A DNA stretch of 6,635 nucleotides from positions 1 to 6,635 of the forward strand of contig JAJZNH010000207.1 of the NCBI GenBank assembly GCA_021811745.1, written 5' to 3'. The notes beneath the pieces are model-generated. The model saw only the letters and a program-made list of their open reading frames with translations. It did no database searches and was not told the DNA's origin. Below are positions 1 through 4,361 of the stretch, one piece after another; positions within the stretch are counted from its first letter, which is position 1, and each line of letters starts with the position of its first letter. The stretch is from Acidobacteriota bacterium (GTDB lineage Bacteria > Acidobacteriota > Terriglobia > Terriglobales > Acidobacteriaceae). The position numbers and the translations under genes are program-made.

Positions 1-278
1 CCATCGCGGCAGGCCTGCTGCGCCAACGCCTGCGCCAACCATGACCTGCCGATGCCGGTTGCCCCGATGAACAACACGCTGAGGTGTTTCGCAACCCACT
101 GCGAGTTGGTCAGGCCGCGCATGGTGGCCGCATCCATTTGCCGCGGATAACGGTAGTTGATGTCTTCAACGCAAGGCTCGGCGGAGAGCTTGGACTTTTT
201 CAAGCGCCGCGCCAGCGCCTGGTTCTCACGCCACGTCCAGTGACTGTCCACCAGCATTCCGAAGCGTTCCTCGAAGAC
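1..278 (-). pseudogene. istB: istB fragment, IS21 transposition helper ATPase (5' end lost, runs off window)
   Basis: IstB is the AAA+-type ATPase that assists IstA in IS21 transposition. The minus-strand frame from 278 to 1 is open and reads VFEERFGMLVD, then RRLKKSKL, CVEDINYRYPR, a QWVAKHL stretch and LFIGATGIGRSWLA, the last being the Walker A region followed by ALAQQACRDG. These match the usual order in IstB proteins (SFEERFG..LVD, RRLKKAKL, C.EDIDYR, GPTGVGKTWLA). The family's N-terminal 40 or so residues (TL.KL..L.L.GM type) are missing: upstream in this frame there is a TGA after 15 or fewer codons and no ATG, GTG or TTG. The Walker A lysine (GK[ST]) is arginine (GRS), which usually abolishes ATP binding. 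The C-terminal half lies beyond the window. Identity is secure; it is almost certainly non-functional. Confidence 0.85.
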
Positions 279-291
279 TTTCGGGCAACAT
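226..291 (-). pseudogene. Remnant of the istA start fused out of frame to istB
   Basis: On the minus strand a Shine-Dalgarno-like AAAGGAG (301-295) precedes an ATG at 291-289, which opens a 21-codon frame beginning MLPESL and closing at 226. This position, just inside the IS21 terminal repeats, is where istA should start, and some IstA proteins begin with a similar MLPERL-type sequence. From about 280 downward the DNA encodes istB in a different frame, so the short frame is best read as the first few codons of istA joined by a deletion to the middle of istB. The assignment to istA rests on position and a very short resemblance, so it is tentative. Confidence 0.4.
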
Positions 292-327
292 GTTCTCCTT
301 TGCCTTCAGGAAAACATCGTACGCGGT

Positions 328-350
328 CAAGCCCGGAATACTGCCCACAT
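328..350. repeat. IS21 terminal repeat, unit separated from the array by the IS3 insertion
   Basis: GCCCACAT at 343-350 is the same octamer found three times at 1625-1678, and the preceding CGGAAT (334-339) matches the CGGAAT or TGGAAT of the other units. If the IS3 element and one ACAT copy are removed, this octamer lies exactly 23 bases before the one at 1625. Confidence 0.75.
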
Positions 351-373
351 TGGCCTGATCCCCGTTTTCCGCA
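351..373 (+). repeat. Left inverted repeat of the IS3-family element
   Basis: It begins TGGCCTGATCCCC and ends TTTTCCGCA. Against the complement of 1584-1605 it differs by a one-base indel and two substitutions. It is preceded by the ACAT target duplication. Confidence 0.88.
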
Positions 374-415
374 CAGAACCGAGTACGATTTTCGTATTCA
401 GGAAGGTGCGGAACG

Positions 416-820
416 ATGTCGAGGAGCAAGCACACCGAAGCGCAGATGATCGCAGCGGTCAAGCAGATGGAAGCCGGCCGGAAGGCCGAGGATGTGGCCC
501 GCGAAGTTGGGGTAAGTGCCCACACGATCTATGCCTGGAAGTCGAAGTACGGGGGCATGGATGTGAGCGAGGCGCAGGAGGCCAAGCGGCTGCGGGATGA
601 GAACTCGCGCTTGCGCAAGCTGGTGGCCGATCTGAGCCTGGACAAGGAAGCGCTGCAGTCGGTGATAGAAAAATCGGATGGAGCTCGCAGCGATGAAGGC
701 ATCTGTCGAGCACATCCGCCAGAAGTTCGCCTTCACCGAACGCCGAGCCTGCCGCCTGTTGCTGGTTCCGGTTTCGAGCTATCGCTACCAGCCGCGGCAC
801 AACGACCACAGCTTGCGTGA
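416..820 (+). CDS. IS3-family transposase OrfA (HTH and leucine zipper), with an out-of-phase tail
   Basis: OrfA binds the element's ends and normally fuses to OrfB by a programmed -1 frameshift to make active transposase. Residues 1-50 form a helix-turn-helix (TEAQMIAAVKQMEAG, then VAREVGVSAHTIYAWKSKYGG). Residues 55-85 form a leucine-zipper coiled coil (RLRDENSRLRKLVADLSLDK, EALQSVI). Family members then end within a few codons, often with a GWS motif. Here the frame instead runs on to 820, giving 134 residues whose last 48 or so merely read orfB DNA in another phase. Adding one base near the A5 run at 669-673 would give a GWSS ending and a TGA at 694-696, about 93 residues. The start at 416 gives the usual MSRSKHTEAQ N-terminus. 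The HTH part is secure; the tail is not natural. Confidence 0.85.
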   Translation: MSRSKHTEAQMIAAVKQMEAGRKAEDVAREVGVSAHTIYAWKSKYGGMDVSEAQEAKRLRDENSRLRKLVADLSLDKEALQSVIEKSDGARSDEGICRAHPPEVRLHRTPSLPPVAGSGFELSLPAAAQRPQLA

Positions 821-1571
821 GCGTCTGATCGCGTTGGCTCGCGAGAAGCCGCGCTTCGGCTATCGTCGTCTGCACGTGCTGTTAGGCCGAGAAGGCGAGC
901 AGGTGAACCACAAGCGGGTGCACCGCATTTATCGCGAAGCTGGCCTGGCGCTACGCCGCAAGAAGCGTAAGCACTGCGTGCGCCTAAACACGCCACTCGG
1001 AACCTATACAGCGGCCAACCAGGAGTGGGCGCTCGACTTTGTGCATGATGCAGTGGCTTGTGGCCGCTCGATCCACGTGCTGAACGTCATCGATGCGTAC
1101 ACACGCGAGAGCCTTGCCATGGAAGTGGACACGAGCTTCGCGGGCCCGCGCGTTACGCGTGTGCTCGACCAGATCATCGTGGAGCGCGGTCTGCCGCGAG
1201 CGATTCGCTGTGACAACGGCCCGGAGCTGACCAGTCGCCACTTCCTGGCCTGGGCCCTGGATCGCAAGATCGACCTGGTCCATATCCAGCCTGGCAAGCC
1301 CACGCAGAACGCCTACGTGGAGAGTTTCAACAGCAAGCTGCGCGAGGAGTGCCTGCGCGTCAGCTGGTTCCAGAACTTGTTCGAAGCCAGGAGGATCATC
1401 GCCGCCTGGCGTCGCGATTACAACGAACGGAGGCCACACAGCAGCCTGAACTACATGACACCGGCAGAGTTCGCCGCGCGAGCAAGCCGTGGAAAAGACG
1501 CAGGTGCCGCCTGCTTGAAAAACGATACTGCCGTTTTTCACTTTCCCACCGCTACGGCTGCGGCGAGCTGA
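678..1571 (+). CDS. IS3-family transposase OrfB (rve/DDE integrase domain)
   Basis: OrfB carries the catalytic core that cuts and joins DNA during copy-out transposition. Residues about 45-92 are an HTH_21-type domain (KPRFGYRRLHVLL, then VNHKRVHRIYREAGL). The RNase-H-like integrase core follows: EWALDFVHD with D120, RCDNGPELTS with D179, and NAYVESFNSKLREE with E215. There are 35 residues between D179 and E215, the DD(35)E spacing of IS3. The C-terminal WRRDYNERRPHSSLNYMTPAEF is the standard ending motif. All three acidic residues are present. In-frame stops (TGA 663, TAG 666) lie just upstream, so it depends on frameshifting or on its own ATG at 678. It sits in the +1 phase relative to orfA rather than the usual -1, so the fused transposase is probably not made. 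Confidence 0.95.
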   Translation: MELAAMKASVEHIRQKFAFTERRACRLLLVPVSSYRYQPRHNDHSLRERLIALAREKPRFGYRRLHVLLGREGEQVNHKRVHRIYREAGLALRRKKRKHCVRLNTPLGTYTAANQEWALDFVHDAVACGRSIHVLNVIDAYTRESLAMEVDTSFAGPRVTRVLDQIIVERGLPRAIRCDNGPELTSRHFLAWALDRKIDLVHIQPGKPTQNAYVESFNSKLREECLRVSWFQNLFEARRIIAAWRRDYNERRPHSSLNYMTPAEFAARASRGKDAGAACLKNDTAVFHFPTATAAAS

Positions 1572-1583
1572 GTATTATTTGTA

Positions 1584-1605
1584 TGCGGAAAATGGGGGCA
1601 GGCCA
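1584..1605 (-). repeat. Right inverted repeat of the IS3-family element
   Basis: The complement reads TGGCCTGCCCCCA then TTTTCCGCA, mirroring the left end. It lies 13 bases after the orfB stop and is followed by ACAT, the second copy of the target duplication. Confidence 0.88.
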
Positions 1606-1609
1606 ACAT

Positions 1610-1693
1610 CACAACGGAATCGCTGCCCACATCAGAGCGTTTTCGGTGCCCACATCCACTGGAATCAGGTGCCCACATGGACCGGAATCCGCA
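1610..1693. repeat. IS21-type terminal repeat array, 23-bp period
   Basis: The octamer GCCCACAT recurs at 1625, 1648 and 1671, exactly 23 bases apart. In most units it is followed or preceded by [TC]GGAATC; the unit after 1648 keeps this (CTGGAATCAGG), while the one after 1625 has diverged to GTTTTCGG. Tandem 20-25 bp transposase-binding repeats at the ends are a feature of the IS21 family. The last unit ends with CCGGAATCCGCA, whose complement begins TGCGGATTCC, a plausible outer tip of the element at 1693. It is not CRISPR: the spacers are only 15 bases and are themselves conserved. Confidence 0.75.
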
Positions 1694-1739
1694 GCCTTTT
1701 CTGTTTTTCGCGCCTTGGCCCGTGAAAGTCCCTTGGAGC

Positions 1740-1757
1740 GGGTGAGACAATTCACCC
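1740..1757. promoter_or_regulatory. CRP-type palindrome GGGTGA-N6-TCACCC before the sugar phosphotransferase gene
   Basis: A perfect 6-base inverted repeat with a 6-base spacer (GGGTGA, GACAAT, TCACCC) contains the GTGA-N6-TCAC core of CRP-family sites. A possible -10 box, TTTAAT, lies at 1781-1786 with no good -35 box. If it is used, the palindrome centre (1748.5) would sit about 41 to 45 bases upstream of the start, where a class II activator binds. No binding protein is shown by the sequence. Confidence 0.4.
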
Positions 1758-1851
1758 ACTACAAAGCCGGAATTCCCGGTTTTAATGGCCGGAAGCCAAG
1801 AACATCGAGGCCAGTGCGGCTCCGCGATCGCTGTAGTTTTCCTGCACAATG

Positions 1852-1859
1852 AAAGGAGG
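1852..1859 (+). promoter_or_regulatory. Strong ribosome binding site that sets the start at 1866
   Basis: AAAGGAGG is followed by a 6-base spacer and ATG at 1866. This decides against an in-frame ATG at 1785, which has no such site and would add 27 residues of non-family-like sequence ahead of the first membrane helix. Confidence 0.85.
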
Positions 1860-1865
1860 ATCACA

Positions 1866-3245
1866 ATGATTGGCCATCTTCGCCGCTATAGGTTGATGTT
1901 ACGTGCCGTGATCTACCTGTTGCCGCTCCTTTCTTTTTTTGTTGCCAACTTTGTTTATTTTCACTGGATTAAGGTGACACCACGACTAGCGCCTCCAAAC
2001 TACTTGTACCTGGCTTTGTTTACCACTCTGGTCTGGTCGATCGTGGCGGAAAAGGAGGAAGTAACAAGCATTTCCAAAGTGAGCGCAGAACATACAGGTG
2101 TTCGCGCCTGCTTCTCGGCATGCGGAATCACGTACTTGGCAAATTTGATTGCTCTGTTTCTTGTCCATAATTTCATCTATTCTCGAGCGGTCTTTCTGTT
2201 AAGCGCCTTTACTTTGCTTGCGTTAGCGGTCCTTGTGCGAACGATGTTCCGGCTTATGCTGCGGCAGTTTGCCGGGAGAACCCGGGCTATCAAAGTGATC
2301 GTGGTTGGGACGGGCCGCTTCGCGGCGAGAGCCGCTATGCAGGTCAAGCATAATGAATTTGCGCCTTGCAACGTCCTCGGGTATATCCAACTGCCCGGCG
2401 AGGAAATTCACGTATCGCACGCCCCTATCCTTCAACTAACAGACTTGGAAAGAATCGAAAGCCTCGAAGCGGATGATATCCTCGTCGCGATTCCTCCTGA
2501 CCGGTATGGCGAGCTTCGCCGCTGCATCTCCAAACTTCAGATTCTCGGAAAGCCTGTTCGAATTATCGTCAACGCTGGAAATGGGATGAAGGTTCACGAC
2601 CGAGTTGTCGAGCTTGGCAGGCTTCAGATGCTTGACCTCGATCCGGGACCGGCTTCATCTATCGGCTACTTCTTCGTAAAGCGCGGTTTTGACATCGTTT
2701 TTTCCAGTGTTGTACTTCTTGTCTGCGCGCTCCCTATGCTCATTATCGGGACCGTCATCAAGTTGACTTCCTCCGGTCCTGTTTTCTTCCGCCAGCAACG
2801 GGTTGGCAAGAACGGCAGGCTCTTTGCGATGTATAAATTTCGCACAATGCGAGTGGCTTCGGAGACAGAGGGCGACACACGTTGGACTTCAAAGAACGAT
2901 CCGCGGTGCACGCCATTCGGAGCGTTCCTTCGCAAGACAAGCCTTGATGAACTTCCGCAGTTTTTCAATGTTCTGAAGGGCGATATGAGTGTCGTCGGTC
3001 CGCGACCAGAACGCCCGCATTTCGTAAAGAAGTTTCGCTCGGATATTGCCTTCTATCAAGCGCGTCATCATCTGAAAGTTGGGATTACAGGTTGGGCACA
3101 GGTGAATGGATTGAGAGGCGACAGCTCCATTCAAAGAAGGGTTCGATATGACTTGTATTACCTTCAGCACTGGAGCCTCTTATTCGACATGAGGATTATT
3201 TTGATGACCGTGTGGGGAGGGTTTACCGATAAGAATGCGTACTGA
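1866..3245 (+). CDS. Polyprenyl-phosphate sugar-1-phosphate transferase (exopolysaccharide initiation)
   Basis: This inner-membrane enzyme moves a sugar 1-phosphate from a nucleotide sugar to undecaprenyl phosphate, the first step of exopolysaccharide, capsule or O-antigen assembly. The protein is 459 residues, the normal size for WcaJ/WbaP-like polyprenyl glycosylphosphotransferases. Hydrophobic segments lie at about 12-34, 44-60, 86-102 and 106-126. A Rossmann-like middle domain begins at VIVVGTGRFA (about 145). A membrane segment at 277-298 leads into the catalytic domain: SGPVFFRQQRVG, KFRTM (324-328), SLDELPQ with the Asp-Glu pair D361-E362, and VVGPRPER (376-383). It ends in the family's typical NAY. 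The sugar cannot be told from sequence. Its GC content is clearly lower than that of plsY and gpsA, suggesting transfer. No other glycan genes are visible. Confidence 0.93.
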   Translation: MIGHLRRYRLMLRAVIYLLPLLSFFVANFVYFHWIKVTPRLAPPNYLYLALFTTLVWSIVAEKEEVTSISKVSAEHTGVRACFSACGITYLANLIALFLVHNFIYSRAVFLLSAFTLLALAVLVRTMFRLMLRQFAGRTRAIKVIVVGTGRFAARAAMQVKHNEFAPCNVLGYIQLPGEEIHVSHAPILQLTDLERIESLEADDILVAIPPDRYGELRRCISKLQILGKPVRIIVNAGNGMKVHDRVVELGRLQMLDLDPGPASSIGYFFVKRGFDIVFSSVVLLVCALPMLIIGTVIKLTSSGPVFFRQQRVGKNGRLFAMYKFRTMRVASETEGDTRWTSKNDPRCTPFGAFLRKTSLDELPQFFNVLKGDMSVVGPRPERPHFVKKFRSDIAFYQARHHLKVGITGWAQVNGLRGDSSIQRRVRYDLYYLQHWSLLFDMRIILMTVWGGFTDKNAY

Positions 3246-3574
3246 CGGGCGGGGACGACAAGGATGAGGCGCGCCGGCTTTGCCATGGCCGGGCCTCATA
3301 ATGCTGCCGTGATTCCCCCCGGACATCGAGGACCGAGGCTTGCGGGCAAAATGAACCGACTGTGTCTTCGCAGCCTGCGGCTGATTCCCCTCAGTTTACC
3401 TTCTCGATTTGGTGCCGGTCAGCATTATGCTCACAGTGGATGGATGGGGGCCGAGATCGTCCTTCCCTTTTTGCTCAATTTCATGAACTTCTCAGGGTGG
3501 GGCTTGTCGCAGATGATTTGATTTCAAACGAAGCTCGATACACGGTCTGGAATCCACAAACTGTGCGGCAATAG
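3246..3574. other. About 330 bases with no convincing gene
   Basis: Between the phosphotransferase stop and the hairpin at 3575 I see no recognisable gene. A plus-strand frame is open from 3302 to a TAG at 3572-3574, immediately before the hairpin, with a possible GTG start at 3362 (70 residues, ending ARYTVWNPQTVRQ). A second frame at 3264-3521 begins with ATG behind a weak AAGG. Neither resembles a family I know. The close fit of the first stop to the hairpin makes a decayed 3' gene end possible, but this is a weak argument. Confidence 0.3.
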
Positions 3575-3625
3575 AGACCCTCCGTGGCTTGGCCTTAGAG
3601 CCAAGCCCGGAGGGTCTAGCGTTTT
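3575..3625 (+). terminator. Long hairpin, probable rho-independent terminator
   Basis: Arms 3575-3593 and 3600-3617 pair over 18 base pairs with a single bulged T at 3585 and a six-base loop (CTTAGA). The stem begins AGACCCTCCG and closes with GGCTTGGC. It is followed by TAGCGTTTTA, a modest T-tract. It would end transcription arriving from the sugar phosphotransferase gene. The stem is longer than most terminators, so an intergenic repeat or other structured RNA is an alternative. Confidence 0.68.
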
Positions 3626-3677
3626 ATGGATATCTACATTGCAACAGGCCTCTTCCCTTTCGCGTCCAAATCCAGAC

Positions 3678-3691
3678 GTGATCTCCATCAC
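3678..3691. promoter_or_regulatory. CRP/FNR-type palindrome GTGAT-N4-ATCAC before the cNMP-fold gene
   Basis: GTGATCTCCATCAC is a perfect 5-4-5 inverted repeat whose core, GTGA-N6-TCAC, is that of CRP-family operators; it also resembles an FNR site (TTGAT-N4-ATCAA) with changed outer bases. A TATATA at 3742-3747 is a possible -10 box, which would put the palindrome centre about 70 bases upstream of the start, as in class I activation. The gene that follows encodes a protein with a CRP-like fold. Confidence 0.45.
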
Positions 3692-3767
3692 AAACTTTCC
3701 CGCTTCCGCAATGCGATTATGTGATGAATGAGGAAGGGGACTATATAGCGCTGAAACCCCTTTTCCC

Positions 3768-3774
3768 AGGGAGG
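3768..3774 (+). promoter_or_regulatory. Ribosome binding site supporting a TTG start at 3782
   Basis: AGGGAGG stands seven bases before TTG at 3782. No in-frame ATG occurs until residue 55, well inside the domain, so the TTG start is the sensible choice. Confidence 0.7.
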
Positions 3775-3781
3775 CCTTTCC

Positions 3782-4240
3782 TTGCCATTCGCACAATCTG
3801 CGTTTATCAGCGATCCTGAAGTGGTTCAGACGCTTTTGAAGCGGTCCATACCAATCTCTTGCGGTACGGATCGAGTTCTCTTTCGCCAGGGTGACGCGCC
3901 GGTGGCTCTCTATGTTCTGGAGAAAGGGGAGGTCACTCTGGAGATGAATTCGCTGGAGGGCAAGCCCATCCTTTCATTCGGGACTACTGCGGGCTCGTTG
4001 CTGGGACTGCCGGGACTCATCGGCAATCAGCCCTATTCGCTGACCGCAACCGCACACGCCGGAGCGCAGGTCAGCTACATTCCGCGGGACGATTTCACCC
4101 AGATCATGCAAGAGGATCCGCCGCTGTCGCTCAAGATTCTGCAGGTTCTCGCCGCCGAGGTGCGCGCAGCCCGCGAGCGTTATCTGCAGGCCTGTGAGAT
4201 CTGCGCTACTGCCATCCCGAGCAGTAGCGGCAAGGATTGA
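3782..4240 (+). CDS. Small cyclic-nucleotide-binding-domain protein without a DNA-binding domain
   Basis: The 152-residue product is a single cNMP-binding beta-roll like the N-terminal half of CRP/FNR regulators. It shows LFRQGDAPVALYVLEKGEVTLEM (33-55, split by a turn), GSLLGLPGLIG (71-81), a second strand pair YSLTATAHAGAQVSYIPRDDF (85-105), and a long C-helix (about 111-140). A complete CRP-type protein would continue for about 70 residues with a winged helix; here a stop follows the helix after a short SSSGKD tail. The phosphate-binding cassette lacks the usual GE...R pair that contacts cAMP, so the ligand, if any, is unknown. It probably acts as a sensor or partner protein, or dimerises through the C-helix. 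A CRP-like palindrome lies upstream and a terminator downstream, so it appears to be transcribed alone. Confidence 0.83.
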   Translation: MPFAQSAFISDPEVVQTLLKRSIPISCGTDRVLFRQGDAPVALYVLEKGEVTLEMNSLEGKPILSFGTTAGSLLGLPGLIGNQPYSLTATAHAGAQVSYIPRDDFTQIMQEDPPLSLKILQVLAAEVRAARERYLQACEICATAIPSSSGKD

Positions 4241-4272
4241 ATCCAGCCGCCTGCCTGAATTCCTGACTCTGA

Positions 4273-4310
4273 GCCTCACGGGGAGCCGTGATTTCCCTTT
4301 TTCGTGAGGC
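4273..4310. repeat. Inverted repeat overlapping the terminator (alternative pairing)
   Basis: GCCTCACG at 4273-4280 is perfectly complementary to CGTGAGGC at 4303-4310. The left arm is shared with the small terminator stem, so the two structures exclude each other in their common bases. Confidence 0.55.
4276..4302 (+). terminator. Rho-independent terminator after the cNMP-fold gene
   Basis: TCACGG (4276-4281), loop GGAG and CCGTGA (4286-4291) form a 6-bp GC-rich hairpin followed by TTTCCCTTTTTT. It lies 36 bases after the stop codon and separates this gene from plsY. Confidence 0.72.
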
Positions 4311-4347
4311 CTTTAGTCGCATAGCTGCATCCCGCCGCCGCACCTGC

Positions 4348-4353
4348 TACACT
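4348..4353 (+). promoter_or_regulatory. Possible -10 box for a leaderless plsY transcript
   Basis: TACACT ends eight bases before the plsY ATG at 4362, and no Shine-Dalgarno sequence is present between the terminator region and that ATG. A start six to eight bases after the box would place the mRNA 5' end at or next to the ATG. No clear -35 box is seen. Confidence 0.25.
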
Positions 4354-4361
4354 CTCTCGTT

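Larger units (their letters stand above)
351..1605 (+). mobile_element. IS3-family (IS407-like) insertion sequence, 1255 bp
   Basis: The element is bounded by imperfect inverted repeats of about 22 bases: left 351-373, starting TGGCCTGATCCCC, and right 1605-1584, reading TGGCCTGCCCCCA on the complement. Both share TTTTCCGCA at the inner end. Tips of TGxCCTGxCCCC are typical of the IS407 group of IS3. Directly outside lie identical ACAT tetramers (347-350 and 1606-1609), a 4-bp target duplication. Inside are orfA and a DDE orfB in the usual order. Intact ends and an exact duplication suggest a fairly recent insertion, although the orfA/orfB phase is abnormal. Confidence 0.93.
1..1693 (-). mobile_element. 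Relic of an IS21-family element, interrupted by an IS3-family element
   Basis: IS21-family elements carry multiple terminal repeats, then istA (transposase) and istB (ATPase helper). Read on the minus strand, this segment has the same order but with pieces missing. A repeat array begins near 1693 with TGCGGATTCC, then come a ribosome binding site and ATG at 301-289, and then an internal part of istB from 278 to the window edge. About 1.5 kb of istA and the first 40 or so residues of istB are absent, so the element cannot move by itself. The IS3 element at 351-1605 sits inside the repeat array. The outer tip at 1693 is inferred from the TG start and the repeat phase; the other end lies outside the window. 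Confidence 0.72.

Noticed and set aside
84..449. A 121-residue plus-strand frame at the left end
   Set aside because: It is antisense to istB and crosses the IS3 left end; no homology is visible.
1610..1693. A short CRISPR-like array (regular GCCCACAT repeats)
   Set aside because: The period is only 23 bases, the repeat core is 8 bases, the intervening DNA is itself similar between units, and the array lies at the end of an IS21 relic.
1349..1852. A 167-residue plus-strand frame across the right end of the IS3 element
   Set aside because: It runs out of phase through orfB, across the IS boundary and through the repeat array, which no real gene would do.
1785..1865. A longer N-terminus for the sugar phosphotransferase starting at ATG 1785
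   Set aside because: There is no ribosome binding site there and the extra 27 residues are unlike the family, whereas ATG 1866 has a near-ideal AAAGGAGG six bases upstream.
3678..3691. A canonical FNR site
   Set aside because: The outer bases are GTGAT and ATCAC rather than TTGAT and ATCAA, so I describe it only as CRP/FNR-type.
3524..3796. A 90-residue minus-strand frame across the intergenic region
   Set aside because: It passes through the long hairpin, the CRP-like palindrome and the ribosome binding site of the plus-strand gene, with no recognisable sequence.
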